Counted from the stretch's first letter, positions 30,346-39,679 are shown. The stretch: 64,000 nt of DNA from Rhodobacteraceae bacterium S2214 (GCA_025141675.1 CP081161.1:1028001-1092000); one strand, 5' to 3'. Numbers and translations are program-made. Notes: generated by a model not told the origin, from the letters alone.

Positions 30346-30579
30346 CTACAAACAGAAGAGTAGGGGAAGACCGAGTGTAAAAAGCGTCAAGAAAAGGAAT
30401 GCAATTTCAGAAAGCTGCAACGCCAAATAGTAAATTGGTGGTACGATTGCTAAGCCAACGAGCCATAACTTGCTGAGCGACAGGGCAAGAATAACTAAAA
30501 TACCAGCTATGAGGAGCGAAATGCCGCCGGCGATAAAAGCTTCAAATAAAGCGCTACATTCTTGGTAAACTGCGGTCAT
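30346..30579 (-). CDS. Tiny membrane protein, unknown
   Basis: 77 aa, nearly all hydrophobic: two or three membrane helices (about 14-36, 38-56, 58-77, ending TLGLPLLFCL). No ribosome-binding site is clear upstream of the ATG. No family is recognised. It is the last of three minus-strand genes in the insertion between rplW and rplB; the composition looks more AT-rich than the ribosomal genes. Confidence 0.5.
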   Translation of the reverse strand: MTAVYQECSALFEAFIAGGISLLIAGILVILALSLSKLWLVGLAIVPPIYYLALQLSEIAFLFLTLFTLGLPLLFCL

Positions 30580-30637
30580 CCGGTCAAATTATGGCTCATT
30601 GAAAAGTTAGGCAAGCATCTAGTCGACGGCACCGACT

Positions 30638-30841
30638 TCAGGTTTGATCGCTGCCAAGTACGTAGCCGTTTGCAACGCTCCGCGCGATACTTCCATGATC
30701 AAGCTGGCTTGGCGGCGTATTCGGGCGATGCTCTACCTTTTCATCCACCTTCTTCGCGCTTCGGTTTGCGATGATCAGCCAAACAACAAAAACAGCAAAG
30801 CCAATCAGGGCTATCGGGATAATGATTTGGTTGGCAGTCAT
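30638..30841 (-). CDS. Single-span membrane protein, unknown
   Basis: 67 aa: one N-terminal membrane helix (about 5-25, IIIPIALIGFAVFVVWLII) followed by a polar tail of about 40 residues. GGAG lies 9-10 nt before the ATG at 30841; a TTG at 30856 is less likely. It is not recognised as a known family and is probably an inner-membrane protein with a cytosolic tail. Confidence 0.6.
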   Translation of the reverse strand: MTANQIIIPIALIGFAVFVVWLIIANRSAKKVDEKVEHRPNTPPSQLDHGSIARSVANGYVLGSDQT

Positions 30842-30904
30842 AAAGGCGTTCTCCAATCGTTAGTCTCTCAAGCATAGCGACGATACAGTCATTCACAAGG
30901 ACCA

Positions 30905-31057
30905 GCGACGGCCCGTAGGTTGGCAGCGGTGCCGCCTGTTACGGCTACTTTATCAGAGCCAAGCACGTTCAAACGAATGGGGCTGCATTACGCTCACAAA
31001 GGGCCAGTCCGCGGGACGGGCCGTCGCGGGCCCGGCGCCTACGGCGTGTTTCCGGGC
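30905..31057. repeat. Structured element bounded by a 12-bp inverted repeat
   Basis: GCGACGGCCCGT (30905-30916) is the exact reverse complement of 31016-31027. Next to the right arm is a second hairpin: GCCCGG (31030-31035) with CCGGGC (31052-31057), CGCC/GGCG inside and a TAC loop. Smaller palindromes lie between. It has no open frame and is strikingly GC-rich against its surroundings. It could be a MITE-like repeat or a structured RNA; only a genome search for further copies would tell. Confidence 0.45.
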
Positions 31058-31077
31058 TAGGGCTTGGTCTGTCCAGA

Positions 31078-31773
31078 CTAGTACTCACAGCTAAAAGAGT
31101 CGCCCATTGAACATGCTGTATCCATGTGTTTTTGCCACTCTTCGCGCTCGACGCCTATCTGTTCAGCAATCAAGCCGAGGTTCCGACATCCGACTGGCTC
31201 AGTTAAATCACATGACTGTCTAGTAAACTGGGCACCTTTTAGGATGTCAGGCTCCACGCCTAAACCCTCAAGGTATATCTTTCCAAGTTGACTGCATGCA
31301 CGGCCGTCCTCGCGTGCACATTCAGCGTCGAGAAGCTCACGTGCTTTTTGAAAGTCGACCTCTACACCCGCACCAAAAAGATAGCGGCTCCCTACTGCGG
31401 AGCATGCTGACCGATAATTCAATTCGCAGGCGCGTTCAAAGGCGATGAAGGCTTGTTGCTCATCCTGCGCAGTACCTTTTCCATCCTGAAATACCACTCC
31501 AAGATTGTTACACCCGCGTGCGTGACCTAACTCGCACGCTCTTTTGTAGTATTCAAGGGCCAGATCATCTGATTGAGGCACGCCATCGCCAATTTCATAG
31601 TGGTAGCCAAGTTGGGTGCATCCGACACCTGTTCCGTCAGCGCACATTTTCTCGAAGAGCGTGGGGCTGGAGAAGAATCTTGTCAAATTGGAACGGTTGT
31701 CATCTGCTTGGAGTGCAAGCGGAAAGCAGACTATGGCAGATGCTCCAAGCAGGTTACTCGCTATTGTGCGCAA
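31078..31773 (-). CDS. Exported Cys-rich Sel1-repeat protein
   Basis: About 231 aa. After a signal peptide (to ALQA, near residue 22) come Sel1-like repeats with paired cysteines, for example GTGVGCTQLGYHYEIGDGV, GHARGCNNLGVVFQDGKGT and DGRACSQLGKIYLEGLGV. This disulfide-bridged helical-repeat layout is that of HcpA-type proteins, which mediate protein contacts in the periplasm. I prefer the TTG at 31773, with AGAGGA 8 nt upstream; a TTG at 31800 would add 9 polar residues before the signal. No ATG start is available. The partner is unknown. Confidence 0.78.
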   Translation of the reverse strand: MRTIASNLLGASAIVCFPLALQADDNRSNLTRFFSSPTLFEKMCADGTGVGCTQLGYHYEIGDGVPQSDDLALEYYKRACELGHARGCNNLGVVFQDGKGTAQDEQQAFIAFERACELNYRSACSAVGSRYLFGAGVEVDFQKARELLDAECAREDGRACSQLGKIYLEGLGVEPDILKGAQFTRQSCDLTEPVGCRNLGLIAEQIGVEREEWQKHMDTACSMGDSFSCEY

Positions 31774-31855
31774 TGAAAATTTCCTCTCTGAACGCGTCAA
31801 TTTACCTTAGAAAGTAGCATATTGTGTAAAGGTTTGCCACACCGGCACTCCCCAC

Positions 31856-31884
31856 TTGCCACCCCCACCATCCCCTGCTACATC
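31856..31884 (+). promoter_or_regulatory. Candidate promoter of rplB-rplP
   Basis: TTGCCA (31856-31861), 17-bp C-rich spacer, TACATC (31879-31884). It fits the need for a new promoter after the terminator and the inserted genes. Confidence 0.5.
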
Positions 31885-32004
31885 CCCGCTATTCAAAGGC
31901 CTCGGATTCGTTCCGGGGCCCTTGTGTTATGACTACTCTGGCACCTACGGGGGCCTTCACATCAGGTCTCGTAAGAGACCGCCAAGCAAACGGAAGAAGC
32001 TAAC

Positions 32005-32847
32005 ATGGCACTTAAGTCGTATAAGCCGACGACGCCGGGCCAGCGCGGGCTGGTGCTGATCGACCGTTCGGAGCTTTGGAAAGGACGTCCAGTTAAGGCC
32101 CTTACTCAGGGTTTGACTAAATCGGGCGGCCGGAACAACACCGGACGGATCACAATGCGTCGCATTGGTGGGGGTGCAAAGCGCCTTTACCGTATCGTAG
32201 ATTTCAAGCGTAACAAGCTGGACATGTCCGCTGTTGTCGCACGGATCGAATATGACCCGAACCGGACAGCATTTATCGCTCTGATCCAGTACGAAGATGG
32301 CACACAGAACTACATTCTGGCCCCTCAGCGTCTGGCAGTTGGCGACAAGGTGATCGCGTCTGCAAAGGCCGACATCAAGCCGGGTAACGCAATGCCGTTC
32401 TCAGGCATGCCAATCGGTACAATCGTACACAACATCGAACTGAAGCCTGGTAAAGGTGGTCAGATCGCACGTGCAGCTGGTACATACGCCCAATTCGTTG
32501 GTCGTGATGGTGGCTACGCGCAGATCCGTCTGTCTTCCGGTGAATTGCGTCTCGTCCGTCAGGAATGCATGGCGACAATCGGTGCCGTGTCCAACCCAGA
32601 CAACTCCAACCAGAACTACGGTAAAGCCGGTCGTATGCGCCACAAGGGCGTTCGTCCGTCGGTTCGTGGTGTTGCGATGAACCCGATCGATCACCCACAC
32701 GGTGGTGGTGAAGGCCGTACATCTGGTGGTCGTCATCCGGTTACTCCATGGGGTAAGCCGACCAAGGGTGCGCGTACACGTAACAAAAACAAAGCGTCGC
32801 AAAAGCTTATTATCCGCTCGCGTCACGCCAAGAAGAAGGGTCGTTAA
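32005..32847 (+). CDS. rplB: 50S ribosomal protein L2
   Basis: 280-aa L2, which sits near the peptidyl-transferase centre and the subunit bridge. It has the family's [15 protein letters not shown] start, the conserved [19 protein letters not shown] segment and the C-terminal region [18 protein letters not shown] with the essential histidines. It opens rplB-rpsS-rplV-rpsC-rplP. Confidence 0.97.
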   Translation: MALKSYKPTTPGQRGLVLIDRSELWKGRPVKALTQGLTKSGGRNNTGRITMRRIGGGAKRLYRIVDFKRNKLDMSAVVARIEYDPNRTAFIALIQYEDGTQNYILAPQRLAVGDKVIASAKADIKPGNAMPFSGMPIGTIVHNIELKPGKGGQIARAAGTYAQFVGRDGGYAQIRLSSGELRLVRQECMATIGAVSNPDNSNQNYGKAGRMRHKGVRPSVRGVAMNPIDHPHGGGEGRTSGGRHPVTPWGKPTKGARTRNKNKASQKLIIRSRHAKKKGR

Positions 32848-32849
32848 GT

Positions 32850-33128
32850 ATGGCTCGTTCCGTCTGGAAAGGCCCATTTGTGGACGCATATGTCCTCAAG
32901 AAGGCCGAAGCGACCCGCGAAAGCGGCCGCAACGAAGTGATCAAAATCTGGTCCCGTCGTTCTACAATCCTGCCTCAGTTCGTTGGTCTCACTTTTGGTG
33001 TGTACAACGGCAAGAAGCACATCCCTGTTAACATCACAGAAGACATGATTGGTCAGAAGTTCGGTGAATATTCCCCGACTCGGACTTACTACGGTCACGC
33101 TGCTGATAAAAAAGCGAAGCGGAAATAA
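32850..33128 (+). CDS. rpsS: 30S ribosomal protein S19
   Basis: 92-aa S19 of the 30S head: [44 protein letters not shown] and the C-terminal [21 protein letters not shown]. It starts 2 bp after the rplB stop. Confidence 0.97.
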   Translation: MARSVWKGPFVDAYVLKKAEATRESGRNEVIKIWSRRSTILPQFVGLTFGVYNGKKHIPVNITEDMIGQKFGEYSPTRTYYGHAADKKAKRK

Positions 33129-33131
33129 GCC

Positions 33132-33512
33132 ATGAGCAAGGATAAGAATCCCCGCCGCGTGGCCGACAACGAAGCACGTGCAAAACTGCGCATGCTGAAG
33201 ACGTCCCCGCAGAAACTGAACCTCGTTGCTGGCTTGATCCGCGGTAAGAAAGTTGAAAAGGCCCTGACGGACCTGACTTTCTCTAAAAAGCGCGTATCGG
33301 AAGACGTGAAGAAATGCCTTCAGTCTGCAATCGCCAACGCTGAGAACAACCACAACCTTGACGTTGATGAACTGGTTGTTGCCGAAGCTTACGTCGGCAA
33401 AAACCTGATCATGAAGCGCGGTCGTCCACGGGCACGTGGCCGTTTCGGCAAGATCATCAAGCCGTTCGCAGAAATCACCATCGTGGTGCGTCAAGTCGAG
33501 GAGCAAGCGTAA
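33132..33512 (+). CDS. rplV: 50S ribosomal protein L22
   Basis: 126-aa L22, whose extended hairpin lines the exit tunnel. Motifs: [23 protein letters not shown] and the C-terminal [26 protein letters not shown]. The stop overlaps the rpsC start by one base. Confidence 0.97.
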   Translation: MSKDKNPRRVADNEARAKLRMLKTSPQKLNLVAGLIRGKKVEKALTDLTFSKKRVSEDVKKCLQSAIANAENNHNLDVDELVVAEAYVGKNLIMKRGRPRARGRFGKIIKPFAEITIVVRQVEEQA

Positions 33513-34216
33513 TGGGTAACAAAGTAAACCCAATCGGCATGCGTCTTCAGGTCAACCGTACCTGGGACAGCCGTTGGTATGCAGATACCAAAGACTACGG
33601 TGACCTTCTTCTTGAAGACCTCGCCATCAAAGCGTTCATCAAGAAAGAATGCGCTCAGTCTGGCATCAGCCGCGTGATCATTGAACGTCCGCACAAAAAG
33701 TGCCGCGTTACAATCCACGCAGCGCGTCCAGGTGTGATCATTGGCAAGAAAGGTGCAGACATCGAAGGTCTGCGTCAGAAGCTGGCGAAACTCACTGCGT
33801 CTGAATTGCACCTCAACATTGTTGAAGTTCGCAAGCCAGAACTCGATGCAGCACTGGTTGCTGAAAACATCGGTCAGCAGCTCGAGCGTCGTGTGTCTTT
33901 CCGTCGTGCAATGAAACGTTCTGTTCAGAACTCCATGCGTATGGGCGCCCTCGGCATCCGTATCAACCTCGCCGGTCGTCTTGGCGGTGCTGAAATCGCG
34001 CGGACTGAATGGTACCGTGAGGGCCGCGTGCCGCTTCACACACTGCGCGCCGACATCGACTATGCTCACTACGAGGCGATGACGCCTTATGGGATCATCG
34101 GCATCAAGGTGTTCATCTACAAAGGTGACATCATGGAGCACGATCCATCTGCGCATGACCGTAAACACGCTGAGCTCCAAGAGGGTGCTATCCCTCGCGG
34201 CGCCGGCCGTCGCTAA
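33512..34216 (+). CDS. rpsC: 30S ribosomal protein S3
   Basis: 234-aa S3 at the mRNA entry site. It has an N-terminal KH domain with [17 protein letters not shown] (near 73) and a C-terminal domain with [32 protein letters not shown]. The start is coupled to rplV (TAATG). Confidence 0.97.
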   Translation: MGNKVNPIGMRLQVNRTWDSRWYADTKDYGDLLLEDLAIKAFIKKECAQSGISRVIIERPHKKCRVTIHAARPGVIIGKKGADIEGLRQKLAKLTASELHLNIVEVRKPELDAALVAENIGQQLERRVSFRRAMKRSVQNSMRMGALGIRINLAGRLGGAEIARTEWYREGRVPLHTLRADIDYAHYEAMTPYGIIGIKVFIYKGDIMEHDPSAHDRKHAELQEGAIPRGAGRR

Positions 34217-34229
34217 GGAGATCTGAACA

Positions 34230-34643
34230 ATGCTTCAGCCAAAGCGTACCAAACACCGCAAGCTTCACAAAGGCCGCATCCGCGGTGAAGCTAAGGGCGG
34301 CTCTGACATGAACTTTGGTTCATTTGGTCTTAAGGCCATCGAACCAGAGCGCATTACAGCCCGTCAAATCGAAGCTGCACGTCGTGCCATGACGCGTCAC
34401 ATGAAGCGTCAAGGTCGTGTGTGGATCCGTATCTTCCCAGACACTCCAGTGACGTCTAAGCCCGTCGAAGTGCGTATGGGTAAAGGTAAAGGTTCCATTG
34501 ATTTTTGGGCATGTAAGGTCAAACCAGGCCGCGTCATGTTCGAAATTGACGGCGTATCTGAATCCGTTGCCCGCGAGGCCCTGCGCCTTGCAGCAATGAA
34601 ATTGCCTATCAAAACACGTACAATCGTACGCGAAGATTGGTAA
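34230..34643 (+). CDS. rplP: 50S ribosomal protein L16
   Basis: 137-aa L16 near the A site. It has [16 protein letters not shown], the conserved [26 protein letters not shown] block and [17 protein letters not shown]. It is the last gene of this segment; a strong terminator follows and rpmC is 4.6 kb away, although the two are normally adjacent. Confidence 0.97.
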   Translation: MLQPKRTKHRKLHKGRIRGEAKGGSDMNFGSFGLKAIEPERITARQIEAARRAMTRHMKRQGRVWIRIFPDTPVTSKPVEVRMGKGKGSIDFWACKVKPGRVMFEIDGVSESVAREALRLAAMKLPIKTRTIVREDW

Positions 34644-34676
34644 TTTAAGCGGTCACGTCTGTGATCCTATAAATTT

Positions 34677-34710
34677 GCCCCTTGCTGTGTGAACAGCAGG
34701 GGGCTTTTTT
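34677..34710 (+). terminator. Intrinsic terminator after rplP
   Basis: 12-bp stem (34677-34688 with 34693-34704, one G-T), GTGA loop, then TTTTTT. Confidence 0.95.
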
Positions 34711-34995
34711 GTGCCGATGCAGTGGGTTGGGCGGCATCGGAACGTGGTGAAAAGGCAGCGTGATAAATACTGCCCTAAGATCATTGCTGTTGACCTATTC
34801 GGCCCAAACGTGGCGCAATAGTTGTGTCCATCATTAAGTCGCCCTAAATCTGAACCGCGTCCTATTGCGAGATTTTTGTGTAATCGTTGATGCGTTCTCT
34901 GATGCGCACCCAACGTACCCAATACTAATGAGTGAGCCTAACGATGACAGGGGAAACCCCTCGGAAATCTAAAATTTCTGCGCAAGCTATTCGTC
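34711..34995 (+). other. Gap upstream of the glycosyltransferase gene, no gene seen
   Basis: No convincing gene. A promoter-like pair TTGTGT/TAAATC with 17-bp spacing lies near 34820-34850. A short open frame 34944-35141 overlaps the next gene in another frame, but its third codon positions are AT-rich, unlike the real frame. Confidence 0.4.
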
Positions 34996-36705
34996 ATGGA
35001 AATATATTTTGGCCGGGGCGGGATGACGGTATCCAACGGCTCGACGATCGACCACTTGCTCCTGAAATTCTTGATCACGGAGTTGATATTCTTTGCGCTT
35101 TCGTCGCAAAGTCACCGCCAGCATGCGACCAACATAATTAAGCGGTACAAACGATTTCGCGCCTTCAACGCTGGTGTCGCTTTCCCGAACACGCTTGCCG
35201 TTGCAACAGATGTGCGGATTAGCAAAACGATCACGACAATAGGCAACAAATATTTCTTTAGCGGGGCGTCTGGCGGCAGAATGCTGGTCAAAATGACCCG
35301 TACAGATACGCCGAGCAAACAGAAGCGGCTCGAAAAGATAATCCAATCGTTCGAAAAAAGACGGGCGAAAAACGACTTGGCGATCCCAATTGTAGACGGC
35401 GACGTGCGCAATTTGAACTTGGTCATTATGGCGAAGAACCTGTTCAACTTTTACCACTTCACGCTCGAAACGTTGCCAAGCCTGGCGTTGTACCGTGAAT
35501 ACAATTTGACCGGACTAATCATTATCCACACGGCAACGAAACGGCAGGGAGATTTCGTAAAGGACCAAGTGCTGTCACTTTTCCCGGAACTCGCGCCTCG
35601 TGTTGCGCTTCAATATGCAGATATCCGACTGTCAAAAGCACTCGTCGTTTTGGATTCAAAATTCTTGTATTTTCAAACCCACGACGACCAAATGCCGTCG
35701 ATCGGGGACCTGTGTCGCAAAAGTTGGCTCTGGCGAGACCGGGACCTTGACCGACAAAGCCACAAGACGCTTACCATGAACAGCTATGCACAGCCGTTGC
35801 GGATGTTGCGGGACCGCGTGGTCGCGCGGGTGCAAGAAACTGCGGATGATCAGGCAGCACTCGCGAAGCCGCGGCGTTTATATGTCCGGCGTAAGCAGGC
35901 CGGACGCCTTCGCGGGATTGTAAACGAAGACCTCCTAATTGAAATGCTCCATGGGCTCGGCTTCGAAACCGTCTATTTCGAGGATCACAATGTATTGGAA
36001 CAGGCGCGTTTGATGTCCCAAGCCGAGATCGTCGTCTCGGTTCATGGCGCAGGCATGACGAACATGCTTTATGTGCCAGAAGGGTGCTTGATAGTGGAAT
36101 TATCAAGCTTGCAGATCATCATGCTCAGGTTCGGGGATTTTAACCCTTTGGCCTTGGCATCAAAGGCGAAGTATTTGCATTTCGTTGTTGATCATGACTG
36201 GCCGGATCAGGAAACAATACCAGACTTTAAAACGAATAGTATTGTTGGTCTCAAAGTAGATGAACTGGCCGTTCAGCAACTTCGGGCGCGCCTACTGGAA
36301 CATGTCGAAGAAGTAGAATTTGAAACATTGATGGAAGAGGGGCGTTCTCTGAACGACGCGTCTGATTTTGACGCTTTGGGTGAGCTGCTTGACGATTACG
36401 CAGGCAGGTTGCTTCACAAAGCGGACATGCATGTTTGGGCCGCAAATTGTGCCGCGTCGGGTGGCGACTTTCACGGTGCGCTGGACCACTTGTTACGCGC
36501 GGTACGGTTGGCGCCCATGCGTCAATTGTTACTGGAACGCGAATTACTTTTGGCGCAACGCCTTGGTCAGCAAATTACGTTCGACGCGATTGCGTCCGAC
36601 TACTTTTGCCATTCGGAATCGGCAGCAAGGTTTTTGTTCGCGGAAAACGGCTTGGGCCTGCCTGATGGTATTGAGCCAGATGTGCCTTCGGTAGCAGAGA
36701 AGTAG
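34996..36705 (+). CDS. Glycosyltransferase family 61 (DUF563)-type protein
   Basis: 569 aa. The central part carries the GT61 signature: RRLYVRRKQAGRLRGIVNED, then FETVYFEDHNVLEQARLMSQAE and VSVHGAGMTNMLYVPEG (H350 in the VHGAG motif). This family transfers sugars to glycans or glycoproteins. The N-terminal about 110 residues and the C-terminal about 130 (a helical TPR-like stretch, GDFHGALDHLLRAVRLAP) are less typical. No good ribosome-binding site precedes the ATG at 34996, so a start at 35023 is possible. It is the first of five cargo genes between rplP and rpmC. Its acceptor is unknown. Confidence 0.82.
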   Translation: MEIYFGRGGMTVSNGSTIDHLLLKFLITELIFFALSSQSHRQHATNIIKRYKRFRAFNAGVAFPNTLAVATDVRISKTITTIGNKYFFSGASGGRMLVKMTRTDTPSKQKRLEKIIQSFEKRRAKNDLAIPIVDGDVRNLNLVIMAKNLFNFYHFTLETLPSLALYREYNLTGLIIIHTATKRQGDFVKDQVLSLFPELAPRVALQYADIRLSKALVVLDSKFLYFQTHDDQMPSIGDLCRKSWLWRDRDLDRQSHKTLTMNSYAQPLRMLRDRVVARVQETADDQAALAKPRRLYVRRKQAGRLRGIVNEDLLIEMLHGLGFETVYFEDHNVLEQARLMSQAEIVVSVHGAGMTNMLYVPEGCLIVELSSLQIIMLRFGDFNPLALASKAKYLHFVVDHDWPDQETIPDFKTNSIVGLKVDELAVQQLRARLLEHVEEVEFETLMEEGRSLNDASDFDALGELLDDYAGRLLHKADMHVWAANCAASGGDFHGALDHLLRAVRLAPMRQLLLERELLLAQRLGQQITFDAIASDYFCHSESAARFLFAENGLGLPDGIEPDVPSVAEK

Positions 36706-36752
36706 ACCTATCTTCATGCGGTTGCTGATGTGACTGTTTGAAACAAGACTTG

Positions 36753-36781
36753 AACCCCCGCAGAGCAATCTGTGGGGGTTT
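36753..36781 (+). terminator. Intrinsic terminator after the glycosyltransferase gene
   Basis: 12-bp stem AACCCCCGCAGA/TCTGTGGGGGTT (one G-T pair), GCAA loop, then TCTCC. Confidence 0.7.
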
Positions 36782-36847
36782 CTCCTTGTGGAACAACCAG
36801 CATTCATCACACCTTTCTATTAAGTTTAGGAATACTGAGGGACTTTG

Positions 36848-37624
36848 ATGTTAGGTTTGAAATGGTCTGCGATTGTCGCTTTATCTGCTGTCGTAACGCT
36901 TGGCGCATGCGAACAAATCAAGGATGCCAATCGGGCAGGGCTACAGCGCGATCGCGAAATCGTCAGAGAAAGACAAAGGATCTCTCGTGAAATTGACGCG
37001 TTGGCGCGTGGAAAGGCCACGCTGGCGGCGTGTATCGAAGCGCGATGCAGAGAGCTGAATCTAGATGGAATGCGACTTGATGACTTCAGTGTTATCAATG
37101 GCCTTACGCACGTGACGACTTTGATGATGAGCCGGACCAATTTTGATGATCTGAGCGACATCAAAGACTTGGGTCACCTGAAGGAACTGCACATCACATC
37201 GACAGATATCACTGACTTGGAAGGCTTGGTATATTTTCCGCAACTTGACGTGCTTCATGTCGAAGGAACCAGCCCAGCGGTGGACAAATCGCCAATTGCT
37301 CAATTAGCAGGTCTCTCAGATCTCGCGATGGGCAATGTGGGTAAAGGTTTCGATGTGTCATTTATTCAAGACATGTTGTTACTCGAAGACCTTTCCATTT
37401 CATGGCACGGCAGTGAGGCAGACATTTCAGTCTTGCGAGGTCACCCAACTTTGAAAAATGTCGATATCGGTGGCGAATTGCCTGATGATCAATCAGTGCT
37501 TTTGACCATGCCGAAATTAGAGGCAATCATGTTCTATCGTGCCGACATGCTGAATGATAATGTGCGTGATGCCCTGAATGCGCGCGGATTGTTGCAGTTA
37601 TTGCCGGCCGTCATTGTTTGCTAA
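36848..37624 (+). CDS. Leucine-rich-repeat lipoprotein
   Basis: 258 aa with a lipobox LGAC (Cys21) and a charged helix (about 27-55, RDREIVRERQRISREI) after it. From about residue 75 there are degenerate leucine-rich repeats of about 22 residues (THVTTLMMSRTNFDDLSDI, GHLKELHITSTDITDLEGL, PQLDVLHVEGTSP), similar in layout to internalin-like LRRs. It is probably anchored in the envelope and binds a protein. GAGGGA lies 5 nt before the ATG at 36848. Function unknown. Confidence 0.8.
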   Translation: MLGLKWSAIVALSAVVTLGACEQIKDANRAGLQRDREIVRERQRISREIDALARGKATLAACIEARCRELNLDGMRLDDFSVINGLTHVTTLMMSRTNFDDLSDIKDLGHLKELHITSTDITDLEGLVYFPQLDVLHVEGTSPAVDKSPIAQLAGLSDLAMGNVGKGFDVSFIQDMLLLEDLSISWHGSEADISVLRGHPTLKNVDIGGELPDDQSVLLTMPKLEAIMFYRADMLNDNVRDALNARGLLQLLPAVIVC

Positions 37625-37702
37625 CACGATATACCAATGGGCCTGTTCAATTTGACGATGAACCTCTAGCATATTTGGTATTGGCAACAGAGGCTCTGGC
37701 TC

Positions 37703-37879
37703 ATGAAACACGTCCCCAAACCCACCACCGACGAAGATCTGATCAAGCAGTTTCTCGACAACGGCGGTAAGGTCACCAAAGGCAAGACAAAGCCAATGCC
37801 CGATGACCTTGGCCTGTCCAACAACGTCTGGGGCAATAAGCTGACCAAAGACGAAAAGGCCGCGAAGAAGGGCAAGTGA
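37703..37879 (+). CDS. 58-aa charged protein, unknown
   Basis: The frame from ATG 37703 to TGA 37879 encodes a Lys/Asp-rich peptide, MKHVPKPTTDEDLIKQFLDN onward, with GGKVTKGKTKPMPDD and a C-terminal KDEKAAKKGK. G or C predominates at third codon positions and GAGG precedes the ATG, both signs of real coding. No signal or membrane segment. I do not recognise a family; nucleic-acid binding is only a guess from the charge. Confidence 0.7.
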   Translation: MKHVPKPTTDEDLIKQFLDNGGKVTKGKTKPMPDDLGLSNNVWGNKLTKDEKAAKKGK

Positions 37880-37968
37880 CGCCTTCAATTCGTCGCACTC
37901 TCAAGACACTTTGCCCGTCAGGCTCCCGCATCGTGGGGCGTGGTTGATGGTCTAAGAGGTGCGTTGTG

Positions 37969-38379
37969 ATGATACGGCAAGCGATGACAGCAGTTGTTCT
38001 GTTCTTCATGTCGACAGCGCCGGCCGCCGCAATTCCCTTGGGCATCGGGACGGGTTGGAATGAAACGCTTTCGCTTTGGCTTGGGTTCTTCTGTTTCATG
38101 GCAGTCACGTCGGGGCTCGCGCTGCACGCGGCAAAGCCACCCCAAATCGCATTTCACAAAGTGCATACAGCGCAAATCAGCAGGCTCGCAAAAGTCTACC
38201 GCGCCATTTTCGACGTCACGACAACAGGGTGTATGCTGATTGTCGTCTTCGGGCCCTATGCAATGGGCGAATGGAAAGTCGATCGGACGGAAGACATCGA
38301 AGCGGGCATTCTACAGATGCTTGAAGGCGGCCATGTAGCAGACGGGCACCCGCCAGCCGCTACCCCCAGCTATAATTGA
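37969..38379 (+). CDS. Small membrane protein, unknown
   Basis: 136 aa. It has an N-terminal signal-like hydrophobic stretch ending TAPAAAIP (near residue 24), a membrane helix at about 36-54 and another at about 83-100 (TTGCMLIVVFGPYAM). GAGGTG precedes the ATG. The 3' end overlaps the convergent oxygenase gene by 20 bp. Function unknown. Confidence 0.65.
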   Translation: MIRQAMTAVVLFFMSTAPAAAIPLGIGTGWNETLSLWLGFFCFMAVTSGLALHAAKPPQIAFHKVHTAQISRLAKVYRAIFDVTTTGCMLIVVFGPYAMGEWKVDRTEDIEAGILQMLEGGHVADGHPPAATPSYN

Positions 38380-38977
38380 ACGACACGGTGATCCGTTCGT
38401 CTTCGGCCATGTTCATCGGCACCTCGTGGCGCAACCAGCTTTCCCAAAGCAACACGTCGCCCACATCGGGCTTCACGTATACAAATTGCTTCAACGCCTC
38501 TGGTGCGTTTTTCAAGCGCCCCGGTGCGGCCATCATCATCGCCAAACGCGGGTCTTCGAATTTAATCGCTGACGTGCCTTCGGGCATTGCCACATACGTC
38601 GTGCCAGATATAACCGAATGCGGGTGGATATGGGCGGTATGGATGCCGCCCTCAGGCAGGATGTTGATCCACAGGTCCTCTAATTTCAGCTCCTTATCGC
38701 CCAAATCAAAATGACATTCTTTAGCAAACGCGGCCACGTGCTGATCTAATGCTGCCACCAATTCCTTAAAGATCGGAAAACGCCACGGCAGATCGGTAAG
38801 CGAGGCGTAAGAGGTATACCCCGGAAACTCGTTCTCTTCACACCAATCCTGACCAGCTTCATCGTCATTCGCGATCACATCGCAAGACGTGGCCAGTTCA
38901 TCCTGATCAATCTTGCCGTGGTCATTCAAAGGGGCGCGGTAGAGCGGGGTGGTGAAGAGGGGGGTTGTTTTGGTCAT
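38360..38977 (-). CDS. 2OG-Fe(II) oxygenase-like protein (TIGR02466 type)
   Basis: 205 aa with the double-stranded beta-helix pattern of TIGR02466 proteins: the metal-site region HTAHIHPHSVISGTTYV (about 113-129) and the distal block LLWESWLRHEVPMNMAEDERITVSFNYSW with the second His and the Arg that would hold 2-oxoglutarate. The substrate is unknown; members are often compared with prolyl hydroxylases. GAGGA lies 6 nt before the ATG. Confidence 0.82.
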   Translation of the reverse strand: MTKTTPLFTTPLYRAPLNDHGKIDQDELATSCDVIANDDEAGQDWCEENEFPGYTSYASLTDLPWRFPIFKELVAALDQHVAAFAKECHFDLGDKELKLEDLWINILPEGGIHTAHIHPHSVISGTTYVAMPEGTSAIKFEDPRLAMMMAAPGRLKNAPEALKQFVYVKPDVGDVLLWESWLRHEVPMNMAEDERITVSFNYSWG

Positions 38978-39130
38978 TGGAGGTCCTCGACGCGGCTGCG
39001 GGCGATCTAATTGGGATTTGTCCGTCTATATACAGGGCGCAAAGCTGATTGCGAGCAGGCATTGATCCGCTATGTTGCGTGGCATCGCACACTCCTGCCA
39101 AATCCTTAAAAACAAAGGGCCGTTAGGGGT

Positions 39131-39159
39131 TGCGAGACTCACAGAACCCCCCTATACGG
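39131..39159 (+). promoter_or_regulatory. Promoter of the spc operon (rpmC onward)
   Basis: TTGCGA (39131-39136), 17-bp spacer ending CCCCCC, TATACG (39154-39159), 80 bp before rpmC. The -10 is identical to those of the str operon and rplO. Confidence 0.7.
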
Positions 39160-39238
39160 CCAACTTCTACCCAATCCACTGGATTCGGGGTGACGCATAT
39201 CGCGCGGCCTCCCAGTGTTTGAAACAAAGGAAAATGGC

Positions 39239-39445
39239 ATGAAAGCCAATGAGTTGCGGGAAAAGACCCCCGACCAGCTTCGTGATGAGCTGGCAAATCT
39301 GAAAAAAGAATCATTCAACCTGCGCTTCCAGCAGGCCACTGGCCAAATGGAAAACACATCAGGTATCCGCGCTGCACGTCGCAACGCGGCTAAAGTCAAA
39401 ACCATTCTGAACGAAAAAGCAGCAGCCGCTGCCAAGGAGGCTTAA
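39239..39445 (+). CDS. rpmC: 50S ribosomal protein L29
   Basis: 68-aa two-helix L29 near the tunnel exit: [18 protein letters not shown] and [29 protein letters not shown]. The ATG at 39239 follows AAAGGAAAA; a start at 39215 would add 8 unconserved residues. Confidence 0.96.
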   Translation: MKANELREKTPDQLRDELANLKKESFNLRFQQATGQMENTSGIRAARRNAAKVKTILNEKAAAAAKEA

Positions 39446-39448
39446 TCA

Positions 39449-39679
39449 ATGCCTAAGCGTATCCTTACTGGGGTTGTTACAAGCAACCAGAACGCCCAAA
39501 CAGTCACAGTTTCTGTTGAGCGCCGCTACAAGCACCCATTGCTTCAGAAAACAATTCGTAAGTCCAAAAAGTACCGGGCGCACGATGAGCAGAATACCTT
39601 TAACGTAGGTGATCAAGTTCGCATTCAAGAATGTGCGCCTAAGTCAAAAACGAAACGCTGGGAAGTTATCGCTTCTTAA
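39449..39679 (+). CDS. rpsQ: 30S ribosomal protein S17
   Basis: 76-aa S17, an OB-fold 16S-binding protein: [44 protein letters not shown] and [15 protein letters not shown]. It starts 3 bp after rpmC. Confidence 0.97.
   Translation: MPKRILTGVVTSNQNAQTVTVSVERRYKHPLLQKTIRKSKKYRAHDEQNTFNVGDQVRIQECAPKSKTKRWEVIAS

Noticed and set aside
34944..35141. Open frame overlapping the start of the glycosyltransferase gene, which might be the true N-terminus joined by a frameshift.
   Set aside because: Its third codon positions are AT-rich, while the frame starting at 34996 has the GC-rich third positions of real genes here, so no frameshift is needed.
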